Below, piece by piece: positions 22,601 through 34,636 of a stretch of DNA of 64,000 bases. The position numbers and the translations under genes are program-made. This DNA is from Lasiosphaeris hirsuta (lineage: Eukaryota > Ascomycota > Sordariomycetes > Sordariales > Lasiosphaeriaceae). How positions within the stretch are numbered: position 1 is the first letter of the stretch; each line of letters begins with the position of its first letter. The notes below the pieces were generated by a model. That model was not told the origin of the DNA. It saw only the letters and a list, made by a program, of their open reading frames with translations, and made no database searches. Location of the stretch: contig JAUKUA010000001.1 of assembly GCA_030549175.1 (NCBI GenBank), forward strand, positions 1,798,001 through 1,862,000, read 5' to 3'.

Positions 22601-25600
22601 ATCTGCGCAGACACGCCTTCGAGACCGTCGGGATCATCGATCTGTGTGTAAATCTCCTGGACTGTTGCCAGAAGCTTGCTCATGCTGACATTGGGGTCAT
22701 CTCCAGTCCGTTTCGATTCGATGTATGGCTCCAGGAAGAAGAGAGCACGGGCATATTCTTTACAGTCCATAGCTCGCTGAGCGATCAGCTCAGGATCAAG
22801 TGCACTGAGCACGCCTTCCACCCACCCAATCCATTTCTGGCCTTGAGGTGACAGTCCGGGTTGTGACTTTTTCTTTTGCAGCCATCTCATGAAGTAGTCA
22901 ATAATCCGGAACACAGCCTGTGAAAGAGTTAGCTAGACATGCCTATTTTTTTTTTTTGGAAGCGCGCGTCTACCTCGTAATAAAGCTTCATTTCTTCCCT
23001 TTCGACATAGGAGGCAGTCTCAGGGGGTTGGTATGTCAAGATGTCGGTGAGCTCATTTGTGATCTTGTCTCTGAATTCAGAAGAGTTTTCCTGTCCGATG
23101 ATGACGTGTAGGACGACGAATGGGAGCAAGAATTCGGTCACTGAAAGGTCTTGGACCTTGACCAGCCGACAAAGGGGCTCAAACACAATCTGACTAAAGA
23201 CATTTTGGCCGTTGCGAAGGAGGTCGAGAACAAGGGCTCGGATCCAGTTTGCGTAAGACTTGCCAGTGCCGCCACGAAATATCGGATATTCAGTCTCCTG
23301 CTGTGGGAGGGGCGCAACGCCAAATCTTGAGGAGAGAAACGGCGTGAGAACTTCTCTCGTGTTGTCTGACATGGCAAGCCACTTTCTGAAAAGTGGCTCG
23401 GCGGCCCCATGTCCACCGGTACTGCAAGCAACCTTGAAGTCAGTCCTGTCTAGGAGTTCCTGCATAGCAAAGGAGAGGAAGCCTTGAAATTTTGTGTCGG
23501 TCGTGGACAAAAAAGCCTTGACCAATACGTTCTCAAGCAAAAAGGCTACAAAGTCGGTGGTTTCGCTGGCTTCGCCGAAGTTGTGGATAATCACGAATTG
23601 TTGCTGTTCCCGTGTAGTCTCGAGGCGATTTGAATCCAGGCAGCCAATGAGCCCAATGCACTCGGCACAAAGTCTGGCAATATCAGGCTGCCAGCCGTTG
23701 TACTTGGACGAGCAGTCGAGCAGCGAGCGTGTAAGGGTGAGAAGAACCGAGTCCGGCTGTTCGCTGATGGCTGATACTTGGAGGTAGTCCTGGTGGTCCC
23801 TCAGGAACACCAACAGTTCAACCAAAGCTTGCTGGACTACGCCTGGGTTCTCGTGGCTTAGCCGCTGGGCAAATATAGCAAACGTCTCTCCGTGATCGAG
23901 AGGTGGCCGGAGTATATTCAGCTTCTTGTTGAAATCAGCCAAATCCTCAATGTGATTTAGACTAGGTAGCCTGTAAGCGCAATCTTTCAGAACTCGCTCA
24001 TATTTTTGCATCAGGAATTTTGTCAATGAATCTGCCCGTAGTCTAGATTCTTCATCAAAAGTTTCCCAGTAGTGGCATATGATGAAAAAGGTCATCTCGA
24101 TCAGCGCTTCGACATCCACCTCTTCCATGTTGGCGATCATGGCTTCCCAGCAGGAAAAGGCAGCAGACCGGAGCTCCTCAGAACCCAGAGCGGAGATCAA
24201 GCAGGCAGATATCTATCAAAATGGGAGGTGAGTATCAACGATGTGCACGACAAGGGAGTTTAACGTACCTGCGGTCGGGCAATGCACACATATGTGTGGC
24301 AGACCCGGATCATCACCTCCATGGCCCGTAGACATCGTCTCCGCTCTAGGACTGGAGGATGTAGGTCAAGCGAATCGTTGATGACCTCGCTCAGACGTGC
24401 CGCCAAACCAAGGGCGTGCTGTTGGAGATATCGCCCGGTGACATGCGACTTCCTGGCCTTTTTGTCCTTGGAATCCGACAGAAGTGTCGACATCGTAGTA
24501 AGGGCTGCTCGAACCCGATTCTTGCGGATCTCGTCACCATCCGCAGCGGCTTTGAACAGCTCCAGGGCTATCAAGAGGGGGTCTGTTCGGAGTAGCTCCA
24601 CTAGCTGGAACCCGTCGAAATGCGGCGATGTATGCCTAAGCAAGGACATTGAGTACTCGGCCACGTCCTGCACATCCTGGATAAGGAGAAGTGAAATAAT
24701 CGATGGCAAATTCGCCGTGTCCAAACAGGGCTGCCAGGTCTCGGCTTCCCCTCGGGCCTCCGCTATTTTTTGCACCGCTTCCCTCCTCTTCGTCAGTACT
24801 AACCATGGAAGTGCAAACGTTTGAAGGAGTCGCAAAAGCTCCGGCACACCCCCTGTGGCTTGTAACAGCTCGGTAACTCTGCTAGTTGTCTGTGGTTTAG
24901 ATACTACATCTTTCACCACTGTAAATGCTAGACTTGTCCAGAACGGCTGAAAGAGGCGCCTAGGCATAATCCCCAACGCTCCAGCAAGATTGAGGATTTC
25001 GTTGTATGCGGACGCAGAAACAATCATATTGCGGTTACCGAGGTACTCAACGAGCTTGATGAGGACCAGATTGAGCTCCTCATCGGCGACAATCCTGCCG
25101 AGCTGACCCCAGGCCATTATACATGTTTCATTCAGATGCGGAACATCTCTGTCAGAAATTGTCTTGAGCATAGTCAAGGCCAGCGTTCTGCTTCTTTTGG
25201 TGGTGTCCTTATTGAAAGGTGGAGCTGCCCGCTCTGCCAAAAATACACCAAGGGCTCGCCCGGCAGCGATACGCAGTTCTCGGGCAGAGCTTTGCAAGGA
25301 CTGTAAGCACCACTGTCCTGATCCAGACTTCTCAAGGTCGAGAAAATCAGGGACTTCCGTATGCTTTGCTAGCCGCCTCAGGGCAACCATGGCAAATATT
25401 CGAGGTCGTCTTGCTTCGCGAAAGCCCGGGTGCTGGATGAGCTCACCAAAGATGTCGAATGCGTACTCCTTTGCTACTGGCTCTGTGCAATCAGCCGAAG
25501 GGGTCTGACTGTTTATTCCAGAGCAAAATGAACACTGAAACTGGATGGGCATATCCGGCTCCTCTTGGGTCAATTTCAAGGTAGCGTCGGCGGCACAGGG

Positions 25601-27345
25601 AATACGAGTTAGAAGGTCCACTGTGCGGAATTGTCGGTCTTCGTCCAGGAGAGCAAATACGTCGCTACACCATGTAAGCGGAGAATAATTAACAATTTTA
25701 GGGGGTACAGACGGTATAAGACGCTTTAGGGCTGCGGGCGTGCAGATCTCGTCTGGAGCAACGCTCGCAACCAAGAGACACAACTCGCTCATGATCTGCG
25801 ATAGGTGTGACTCGTCGTGAGCCACTTTCCTCCGCTTAACGGCGGATCGATTGGGCCGCTCATCGATAACTTCGAGGTGTAGGTTCTTCACCTTCTCACG
25901 GAGCAGCTCATCTGCGAAGTTTTCTGACATGACTTCTTCAGTGAAATGAACGGGATGCTGGCTGGCCGTCGTTTGCTTGAGTAAAAGGATCGAACGCTAT
26001 GACATGGTGAGCAAAGCAGCAACGGAAAAGGGAAACCTCGCAACGTACACCAATGTCGGTGTCGTTACCAACAATCGCATTCTGGGACGTAACCTGCAGC
26101 GCGGTAATGATTAACCGAGAAGCTACGAGTGTTGAGAGAGGCCTGTGGGCAAGTGTCTGTTTTGCTAGGTGCATTGCGGCATGGCAAGCAACACGTCTCA
26201 ACGCAACGCCGTTCTCCTCCTCGCTGAGGAGTTGTTGAGGCTGATCAAAGATACCACTGCATATTATGGCAAGCCCGGTGTTCGCCTTCTGGGAGACGAT
26301 AAACCCTAGGCCGCCCAAGCCATGTTGGGCGGTTGCAAGATCTAATGCCATTTGCAGCGTCGATGCCAGTCCAATGTCTATATGAGCAGGCCATGGGGTT
26401 TGAAGGGCAACGAGTTTTTGTAAAGAATCCCAGAGCCATACTGAATGATGACCGAAAAGCAAGGAGGGCTGCGAATGTGGCCCCGGCTTAGAAAGAGCCG
26501 CACCCTTGATGATGGCGAGGAGCCCAGCAGCATGCCGGACAGCATCTTCTATGCAATTGAGGGTATAAGTGCATTTCTGAGGGGCGACTTCAGAGAAGGC
26601 TTGCAGGACAGATCGAGGGGGCAGCTCGACATTTACAGAAGAAGCTGCCTCGTTCCCTTTAACACGAGCAAGAATAGCTGCCAAGCGTGTTAGTAAGGTG
26701 AGATGATAGCTTCCAAGCGTTGATAAACTTACCAGTAAAGTTAGTCTTGAAGTACTGCATCAATGACGGGCCAAGGTCCCACAGGCTACTGTTTTGAGTC
26801 GTGAGTAGAAAAATATGCCGGCAAAGCCCTTCTATGGCGGCTGATAGATCAAGGCATTTTCGGTGCCCCAATAATCCGAGTATCCTGGGCAGAATCCATA
26901 TCCACAAAGGCTCCTGGCCACGAAACAGGAACTCTGTTCCATCTGTGGCTGACTTGAGGACAATCGGTGTCTCCTTGATGGTAACATTGAGGAATGTGAT
27001 TGCTTTCAACGCCTCTTGCCGCTGTTTGGACTTGTCGGAACAAGGGTCCTCCCATTTCAGGCCATCCAAGACGACTCCCCCACATACATATATGAGAAGG
27101 TGGTTGTGCTCGACTCGGTCGTCGTCGGTCTTGAGAAAGGTGGGGTCGATTTTGACCCTTTCGATGGCGCTAAATAATCTTTTCAACTCGCTCGTCTCGT
27201 CGGGGCGCGATGATCTGGCCGAGGTTGAAATGCCCTCGACAAGCTGCGCAGCAAGGGTTGAAGGCGGTGGCTCAGTTTGTGCCGCTGGATTAGCAAGGCC
27301 TTGTTGGCCGGGCCAGGCCGCCTTTCCGTATGATTCTGGTGCCAT
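19622..27345 (-). CDS. DNA-damage checkpoint kinase ATR/Mec1 (UvsB type)
   Basis: Nuclear PI3-kinase-like Ser/Thr kinase that senses RPA-coated single-stranded DNA with its ATRIP/Ddc2 partner and triggers S-phase and damage checkpoints. Seven exons: 27345-26733, 26677-26049, 25996-24269, 24212-22974, 22917-22443, 22382-21902 and 21851-19622, giving 2464 residues, the size of fungal ATR. Introns are 50-60 nt and all preserve frame. HEAT-like helical repeats fill the first 1500 residues. FAT-type repeats follow, then the kinase domain with ATP-site region KLYGLLIKPKDD, catalytic loop GLGDRHGENVLL (about residue 2305) and the DFG-equivalent HVDFN. The C-terminal FATC ends DPKNLAAMYIGWCPFL, typical of ATR rather than ATM or TOR. 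Orthologues are uvsB in Aspergillus and mus-9 in Neurospora. No lesion was seen. Confidence 0.97.
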
Positions 27346-27867
27346 TTTTTGCCCAACATATTCCGTGGCAGTGGGTGGTGAATTGCGGTGCGAAAGGCGA
27401 GGCGTATCGACAGCAGGTAGTCTACACCAGGACCCAAACGACCGAAAGACGCGCCGGTCGCGGGGTCGGCTACCACGTAGGCACGTGACTAACTCAGAAT
27501 GTCAATGACGTGACGTCCTCAATCCTTGTGGAGATCCCTAATGATATGCCTGGCAGAACCCTCATGTTCCGCGAGTTCGAGTTACTAGTTCCGCAATGTC
27601 AACGCTAACTCTTCATATAAAATTTTGTTGTATTTTTGGATTGTCCAGACAGGTAGCTTTACTGGTCGCTAATGTCTATACAAAGTACCATACAAGATAC
27701 GGCCCAATTTTCAGATCGGTAGCCAGGATCCGCTTCTTCCCGTACCCCCAGCCCTTGAATAGGGGAACAGGGCATGTCATCCAGAATCACCGGGCGCGCT
27801 CCCAGAAGATGCAATACGACAAAACCAAGCAGTGAAGAAAGCGCCGTCCAGTCTCTACACGACTGCG
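27346..27867. other. intergenic region, ATR promoter and SRP-receptor 3' flank
   Basis: The ATR promoter half contains a CACGTG E-box and two TGACG half-sites, listed separately. The rest, toward 27867, is presumably the 3' untranslated region of the SRP receptor gene and shows nothing distinctive. Confidence 0.5.
27482..27517. promoter_or_regulatory. CACGTG and TGACGTGACGTC motifs upstream of ATR
   Basis: CACGTG at 27482-27487 and two adjacent TGACG half-sites at 27506-27517 lie about 140-170 bases upstream of the ATR start. CACGTG is a general bHLH site and TGACGTC a CREB/ATF-type bZIP site. Function here is inferred only from sequence and position. Confidence 0.35.
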
Positions 27868-30013
27868 CTAGTTACTGCTGAGAAGCTTTTCCACCCCCCA
27901 CTTCACTGAGAAATTCCTCAGATCCGAATAGTGTTGTCCCACACCAACGAACAACACTGGCACACTAGTAGCATGGACGATGCTGACCAGAGTACCGACC
28001 ATGTCTCCGACGGTATCGCACTTTGAGATGATGAAGCCATCGAGGGACCGACCCGTGCCGAATGCGGCGTTGAAGTTTCTCGCCTGAGCCACTGAGTCTG
28101 TACCCACGAGTGCCTAAGTCACAAGAGTTAGCAATCTAGGCACACATTCTCTCGAGCTAACCGAGTAGCTTACCTCGCCGACCATCAAGATCTTGTCGGG
28201 CTGTGCGAACTTGGCAAATTTCTCCAGTGACGACATCAGGCGCTGGTCGTTGTGCCTCCGACCGGCGGTGTCAATGAGGACTACATCGAAGCCCTCCTGG
28301 GCAGCGAACGCGACTGCGTCTTTTGCGACAGTAGCCGCGTCCTTGCCGTAACCCTTTTGGTACAATTCCACCTTTCCGCCCTCTCGTGCTGTCAACTCCT
28401 TGAGGTTGCGCACGTGGACGGCCAGTTGCTCGACGGCCCCTGAACGGAAGGTGTCGCCTGCCGCAATCAACACCTTGTACTTGTTCTGAAGGAGGAAGAA
28501 GCAAATTTTGGAGAGGTTAGTTGATTTCCCCACACCGTTTACTCCGACAATAGACATGACGTAGGGGCGGGCTTTTCGTAGTGAGGTTGCGGGCGGTGCC
28601 GTGATCGAATCGATTTCACGAAGGAGGTCCAGGGACGATGTCGGTGTCAGCATTTTGGTCAGGGAAGCCTCCATGGCTTTCCGTATCCTTGCGTCGATAC
28701 CTGCGCCGTAGTGTCAGTTCTGCAGACGGAGAGAAATAGGCGCCCTGGTCAACTCACTCTCAAAGTTACCGGTCTTTACACCAATAAGCTCCTTCTCTAC
28801 GCCCTCGCACAGCCGCACTGCAGCTTCTCGTGCCACATTTTTCTTCAGTAAATGCTCCTCCATGCCCTTCATTGCTTTATCCAAATCCTCTTTCGTCAAT
28901 ACCTTGCCACCGACAACGTTCCTGAAGAGCCCGCTGATAGCGCTCAGGCTCGACCCAACAAGGCCAGCTGGTGAGTCGAACTTTTCTATACTGTTCTTAG
29001 CATCTGCGGACGCCAAGATGGAATGAACCTCTTCGCCTAAGTCTCTGAGGACGAATTTTCCTTTCGTATTCGATCCCCAGGTTGAGGCATCCACCTCCTC
29101 AACAGCACCCAGTCTCCCAGCAGCTTCAGCTTCACTATCGCTTGTGATGGCATTGGGGGCAGAGTAGTCGAGCTGCACATCATCATCCTCGTCCGCAAAA
29201 CCATCGGCGTCCCATTTTCTTCCGCGCTTGGCTGCCTTAGCCTTTGACTTCTTCGCGGATCCCTCATCGCCTGACGACACTAGGCCGGAATTGGTGTTGT
29301 GGCCCTTCCTCGCTCTTCTCGACATTTTTGCCACGGGGCCTGCCTTGGCCACTACCAGATGGTTCACCCCAGGGGTCGACGGACGTGAGGCACTCGGTGT
29401 CGCAACTGGGCTTGAATCCAGTGTGTCATGAGGCCGACTTCTCTGTATGAGACTGGGCGGAGCCGGTGACTTTTCACCCGGTATCTCCAAGTCGGCATCG
29501 TCTTCGAGCGCGCGCACTTCGCTTCGGTCGGGTTTGCCGCCCGTCTGCTCTAGCTCGTGCAGCTGCTGGTCAAAGTACTCGTCAAACTTGAGGCACTCAA
29601 CAATGGTCGTATTTGGCTTCTTGAGTTGGTCGCCGTAGAGTTTGACGAAGATGGTTTTAATGTGATCGACAAGCTTGTCGATCCAGGACAGGTGCAGAAG
29701 TGATCGGTAGACTGCCTAGTGGGAGGCTAAATGTCAGTTGAGGGGGACTCGAGGGTCGTCGCTGGCAAGGGGTTCTTACGACAAATATGATGCCCAACTC
29801 CTTCTCGAAAGTCCAACGCAACGTGTGCTGGTCATATTTGTATGGCGGGTTGACAGCGGCGGAGGCGCCGTCTTTTGCGCCCACAACGGAGCTCTTCTCC
29901 TCGATAAAGACATCTGCGATAAAGTTGTTGACCACGGATGGGCTGACGTGCGCATAGGTCCGCGACCAAAGCACCACGCCCGACGTGGTAAGGATTTCAA
30001 ATGTGTCCAACAT
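27868..30013 (-). CDS. SRP101: Signal recognition particle receptor subunit alpha
   Basis: GTPase docking protein on the ER membrane that receives SRP-ribosome complexes for co-translational translocation. Exons 30013-29780, 29715-28758, 28700-28174 and 28113-27868 encode 654 residues. Introns (64, 57 and 60 nt) keep frame. The N-terminal longin-like SRX domain starts MLDTFEILTTSGVVLWSR and binds SRP receptor beta. A charged linker follows. The NG domain shows G1 VGVNGVGKSTNLSK, G3 DTAGRRHNDQRLM, G4 SKCD and the family-specific G5 GVGQHYSDLRNF. All GTPase motifs are present. It is divergent from YIF1, another early-secretory gene, with 457 bases between the starts. Confidence 0.95.
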
Positions 30014-30470
30014 ATTCGGCTCTGACTAGAGGTAGCGCAGGTTGGACGGCGGCTAGAACCTTGCGCTCTTGTCTAAATTATGACTATGTCGACTGTGAAT
30101 TTACGTGATCAGCGACAGTTCGCAGCAATGTGCAATCTGTACTCGCCCTCCCACTGTTTCCCCTGTCCCCACTGCCCTCAAATCGATAAGATCGCGTCCG
30201 CTAATTGGCCTGTGCCGTGAATTGGCGCCACTCCGAGGATTAGCCGGCAGCGGTCAGAGGGCTGTGAATCGACAAGTGACAGCATCTCCAAATTCATGAA
30301 AACACATGTCCAGACCTACGGAGCTCACCCATATAAAGAACGGGCCTCTCCCTTTGCGTCCGACCACGTGCCCCAATATATGCTCTATTACAGCACTCTG
30401 GCGCATCGATTCGAAACACCGCAGGCTCCTCGGCATAAAATTACACTTGAGCTCCCCAGCTTAGCCGACC
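30014..30470. promoter_or_regulatory. shared divergent promoter, SRP receptor alpha / YIF1
   Basis: 457 bases separate the two start codons. On the YIF1 side there is a TATAAA at 30332-30337 and a CACGTG at 30365-30370, roughly 135 and 105 bases upstream of the YIF1 ATG. Both flanking genes act in the early secretory pathway, so shared control is plausible but unproven. Confidence 0.4.
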
Positions 30471-30614
30471 ATGCAACGGCCAACGTACGGGCAGTCGCCG
30501 CCCTTGCATCACCCTGTCCCTCAGCATGTCTCGACTGTTCCCCAGCTTAGATCTCCGCCGCCGCCCATATCACAGCCTCATTCACAAGGCTACGATGGCA
30601 GTCCCTACCAACAG

Positions 30615-30649
<35 letters not shown>

Positions 30650-31649
30650 AGGACGCGCGCAGCCACCAGGCGGAAACAACATGTTCGGGCAATACGGGAA
30701 TTTCATGAACGACCCCACGGCGCAAATCGCATCGCAATTCGGCCAAAGTGCCTTTAGACAAGGGCAGGAATACTTAGAGCAGAATGTGAGGAGATCTGTC
30801 ATGATGGGCCGTGGAAGTGGCGAGCGAGTTGCTGTACATCGGCTCGTGTGGTGCAAAAGGAAAGATGGCTAACCACTGAATGTGTTTTTGCTTCTAGGTG
30901 AAAGGGTGGTTCAAGTTTTGGGAGCTGAAGCCCTACTTCAACGTCACCAACTTCTACGTCGTCAACAAGCTATTCCTCGTGCTTTTCCCCTGGCGGCACA
31001 AGCCATGGTCGCGCAAGACGTCGACCGGCCCCGGCGGCCAGGAGGGATGGTACCTGCCGCCGCGCGACGACATCAACAGCCCCGACATGTATATCCCGGT
31101 CATGTCGGTGGTTACGTACATCTTCCTCCAGACCCTTATTGCGGGGTTACGTGGCCAGTTCCAGCCCGAGCTGTTCGGCTACATCGCAACAACGGCCCTG
31201 GTCGTGGTGACGGTCGAAATTCTTGGCCTAAAGCTGGGGTGTTACCTGTTGAACATCTCGAACGAGTCTCAGCTTTTGGATTTAATAGCATACTCCGGGT
31301 ACAAATTTGTCGGCGTGATTGCTACCATCACTATTGCGGAGATAGTCAATGGGGGTAAGGGAACAGGGGGCTGGGTTGGCTGGACTGTATTCATTTACAC
31401 ATTTTTAGCCAATTCTTTGTTTCTAGTAGGTTCTCCTGGTCGGTGGTCAAGGTTGCCCAAGCTAATTTGTTACAGATGCGCTCTTTGAAGTACGTCTTGC
31501 TCCCGGAAAATAATGTTGACAACCGGGGTCCGATGCAGACGATGCCGACCGGGGACACCCGGGCAAAGAGGAACCAGAGAACCCAATTCCTCTTTTTCTA
31601 CTCGTACATTGTACAGCTCTTCTTCATGTGGGTCTTGAGCCGCCAGTAG
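30471..31649 (+). CDS. YIF1: ER-Golgi transport membrane protein YIF1
   Basis: Multispanning YIF1-family protein that works with Yip1 and Ypt GTPases in COPII vesicle traffic between ER and Golgi. Exons 30471-30785, 30898-31425 and 31476-31649 give 338 residues. Introns of 112 and 50 nt keep frame. The cytosolic N terminus is Pro/Gln-rich with a run of 14 glutamines (residues 47-60). The family core follows: GQYGNFMNDPTAQIASQFG, then VKGWFKFWELKPYFNVTNFY, KLFLVLFPWRHKPWSR and YLPPRDDINSPDMYIPVMS. About five hydrophobic helices follow, and the conserved C terminus contains RSLKYVLLP and ends VLSRQ. Complete, with no defects. Confidence 0.94.
30609..30650 (+). repeat. CAG/CAA repeat encoding 14 glutamines
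   Basis: Fourteen consecutive glutamine codons, mixed CAA and CAG, lie in the disordered N terminus of YIF1. Codon mixing should reduce slippage, but length polymorphism between strains is likely. Confidence 0.95.
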
Positions 31650-32567
31650 GTTCCGGCCCTGGCGCATGGGGCTGGCACGGGGGTAATAGAAACGAAGCAT
31701 TTTTTGATCTGGTGAGGATTGCGGTTGGGACGGGGTGGTTTGTATAGTAGCAAAGTTCACGAAAAAATGGAGAATTAATACTATAACACATTAGCAAGAA
31801 TGCTCATTGTTGTCATGTTTGGACGGCGGCAGGCCATGAAAGAGAGGCTATCGTACAAGACGGAACTGCGCTTTAAGGTCAAAGCCGGTGTTGAGCTAAT
31901 ATTTGGGGGTCAGTGTGGGATGTCTAGAATGTCTGGGACGTCTGCCGTTCTGGTTGGCTACACCAGTAGCAAGCAAAGGCGACCTGCAGCAAAATTGTAT
32001 GCATTTGTGGACACTGGGTGATGCTCAATGGCGGCCTGCATATTAACTTGATATACACCATTAACAGCGTAAGTAGCTACGTGTACCCGACTGGCCGTCT
32101 CATCGCCCCCTGCAGAGTTGGCCAACCTTAGCTCTGCTGAGGTCGGTTGACGTGGTCTTGGCGTTGCTTGTGTCGCTCTGGGTTCAAAACAAAGGTATTT
32201 AACACACACATCCACTTTCTGCGAGGTGTTGTGTCAAACCTGGTTGTCTACTCAGTCCCGACATTGCGATCCCGTTTCTGGACAGGGCTGGTTGCTTACT
32301 ACTATCGGCGTGTCACGGCTTCCTGATCTTCGCTGGGGTGTTCGTCATCGATAGCACTGGACTTATTCTGGAATTAGTGAGGTCCTACTACTACTGCTGC
32401 AAGCGGGGCACACACACACCCAAGAGATTGCAGCAAGGGGGTACCAGCCAACCTCCAACCCCCCCCTTCGACTGGCCAAGATAACACCCAAGCCAGATCC
32501 ATAGAGTCGCGCTGGAAAAACTTTCTCTGGTCTCGTGCCTCGACACAACTGAAATCGGGGTATCATC
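31650..32567. other. intergenic region between YIF1 and Mpv17-family gene
   Basis: Tandem plus-strand genes flank this 0.9 kb. It should hold the YIF1 3' untranslated region and the promoter of the next gene. No coding or repeat signal was seen. Confidence 0.5.
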
Positions 32568-33417
32568 ATGGCGCCCTCACCGATTTTCTGGGCGTCAATC
32601 CAGTCGGCTGCCATCAACGGCATATCCAATATCTTAGCCCAGGTCATTGCCGCTCAGAGAGATGATGTATGAGATATCCAAAACTCAATGTGATCGGGAG
32701 CTTCTCCCTTTTTTTTTTTTTTTTTTTTTTTTTTAGACCTTCACTAACACCAAGTGCTTCTCAGAGCCCATTCGTCATTGATTGGGTGCCAGTAGTCCAG
32801 TTCTTCGTTCTGGCCATAATATCCACACCGCCCAACTTCCTCTGGTGACTATTTCTCATATGCCTTATCGCTGAGGCTTCATATTCTTACCCCCTCTCAG
32901 GCAAGAGTTCCTGGAATCAACATTTCCGGCATACCACATCGCCCCCACCAAGGCGGCCATCGCCTCGGCCTCGGCTAACAACGAGAAGGAACTCGACGCC
33001 GAGGCGCGCGAGGGTCGGCTCGTCGAGCCGCGCCTCAACAAGACCAACACGGCCATCAAGACGCTGCTGGACCAGACCGTCGGCGCCGCCCTCAACACCC
33101 TTCTCTTCCTCACCTTCACCCACGGGGTGCGCGCAGGGATGGCACACCGCGGCCCCGCCGGCTACGCCGACCCCGCCCGCAGCCTCAACTTCCTCCTCAG
33201 CGGCCAGGCCTTCCGTCCCGAGGGCGTCGAGTGGGCCCTCGTCCGGGCCAAGACGCAGCGCGAGTTCCTCCCCATCCTCAAGGCCGGCTGGGCCTTCTGG
33301 CCCTTTGTCAGCCTCGTCAACTTTGTCTTCCTCACCAGCGTCGAGGCCCGGAATCTCGTCGGGAGTCTGGCTGGGCTGGGCTGGGGCATTTACATGAGCT
33401 TGTTTGCGGGAAATTAA
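32568..33417 (+). CDS. Mpv17/PMP22-family membrane protein
   Basis: Small four-helix membrane protein of the Mpv17/PMP22 family (peroxisomal or inner mitochondrial; substrate unknown in most cases). Exons 32568-32666, 32765-32844 and 32901-33417 give 231 residues. The N-terminal helix MAPSPIFWASIQSAAINGIS is followed by SPFVIDWVPVVQFFVLAIIS and the family signature TPPNFLWQEFLESTFPAY. The C-terminal part has FLPILKAGWAFWPFVSLVNF, matching the Mpv17 W-x-F/W-P motif. Intron 1 (32667-32764) contains a 26-T tract, and the frame-preserving acceptor is the second AG after it. Intron 2 is 56 nt. Organelle targeting cannot be decided from sequence alone. Confidence 0.9.
32709..32734 (+). repeat. poly-T tract of 26 within intron 1
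   Basis: An uninterrupted run of 26 T inside the first intron of the Mpv17-family gene ends in a non-productive TTTTAG. The acceptor that keeps frame (TTCTCAG) lies 27 bases further on, after a CTAAC branch-like element. Confidence 0.9.
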
Positions 33418-34636
33418 GCGCGGGGTTAGATCATCGTAGCGCATCATTTGCATTGGCAATGGGGTTTGTAATGTGTTTTTGTTTTGGCAAGTGGTGAAAT
33501 CCACTTGGGGAATCTACATTGGGGAGATAGATACCGTGACACCAGTATTCGGTCGACAACAGGTGTTTGGGAAGCGAAAGTCTTGATTTCTGTCCGTGTT
33601 GAAACTAGGTACCGGGATATGTCGTTCAGCAAGATACCCAAGTTTCTCCTGCGTCCAGAGGTCCGAGTCCTGGGTAATTGATGCAGCATTTTGGGTTGAG
33701 TGATTTCTTGCTGGCAATGAGTTTGGTAGGATTGGAATATGCCATCTGCATCTCGTTTACAACTGTTGGCTGCTACTGTAAACGGGATTTCATGAAGCCA
33801 GTTAGTTGGGTACCCAGCAATAGATTCAACACAACGCTGGTACAGATAGTATAGAGGCGAGAAATTACTACACATTATCACTGGCTGTATTTGGACACAG
33901 CTAACAGCTTTACAAAGGGATTTTGACACACCAAGAAAATGCGTCATATCATTCATCCGGTCCATGACCGGCTCTTATAGTAATCGACTTGTGTGCAACC
34001 AATCCTCTGTCCCTCAAGAGCAGTAGACATGGTATAACAAAAAAATTCATCCAAACCCCAGCAATGGAGAGTGAAGTGCAACAACTACTACACGCGATAA
34101 ACCCGTACCGGAATTAGCTCGAGCTGGCTCGCCATCGATCCAAAAAGAAACCAACTAGACAAAACCACGCTAATCCGTTTCGTCCGTCCATCCATTCATC
34201 CATCGCTCTCCGTCACCTCACTCTATCACAGCTTTTCCGCCTGTTCTTGCGCAATTCGATCAAATAGCCAAAGGCATTCAAACTCCCTCACTCCACTCCG
34301 CCGAGGAGAAGAAAACTCGAAATAGAAAAGAAAACTCCCTGCCAGATGAAATTATGCACGCCTGAAATATCCTTACCTCTCGTCGACACAGGGAGCAAGA
34401 AAGACCAGAAGTTGACTGCTCGAGCAAAAACGTGTCTGTGGGTACTCAACTGAACACCGCAATACTGAATAAGACAAGCCAGTTCGCAAAAGAGAAAGTA
34501 ATCCAAATAGCCTGCCATGTCTCCGCGAGGAATGAAGCATGAATAATACAGTTGTTAAAACAGAGGGAGCGAATCCGTGTCAATGGGACAGAGTGTGTTT
34601 CCAGCCCGGCATCAAAAACATTACAAATCATCTCTT
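33418..34636. other. convergent intergenic region
   Basis: The Mpv17-family gene (plus) and the Tea1-like gene (minus) end toward this 1.2 kb, which should hold both 3' untranslated regions. Open frames here are short, and none looks coding. Confidence 0.5.

Noticed and set aside
32917..33504. 195-codon minus-strand open frame
   Set aside because: Antisense shadow of the GC-rich last exon of the Mpv17-family gene.
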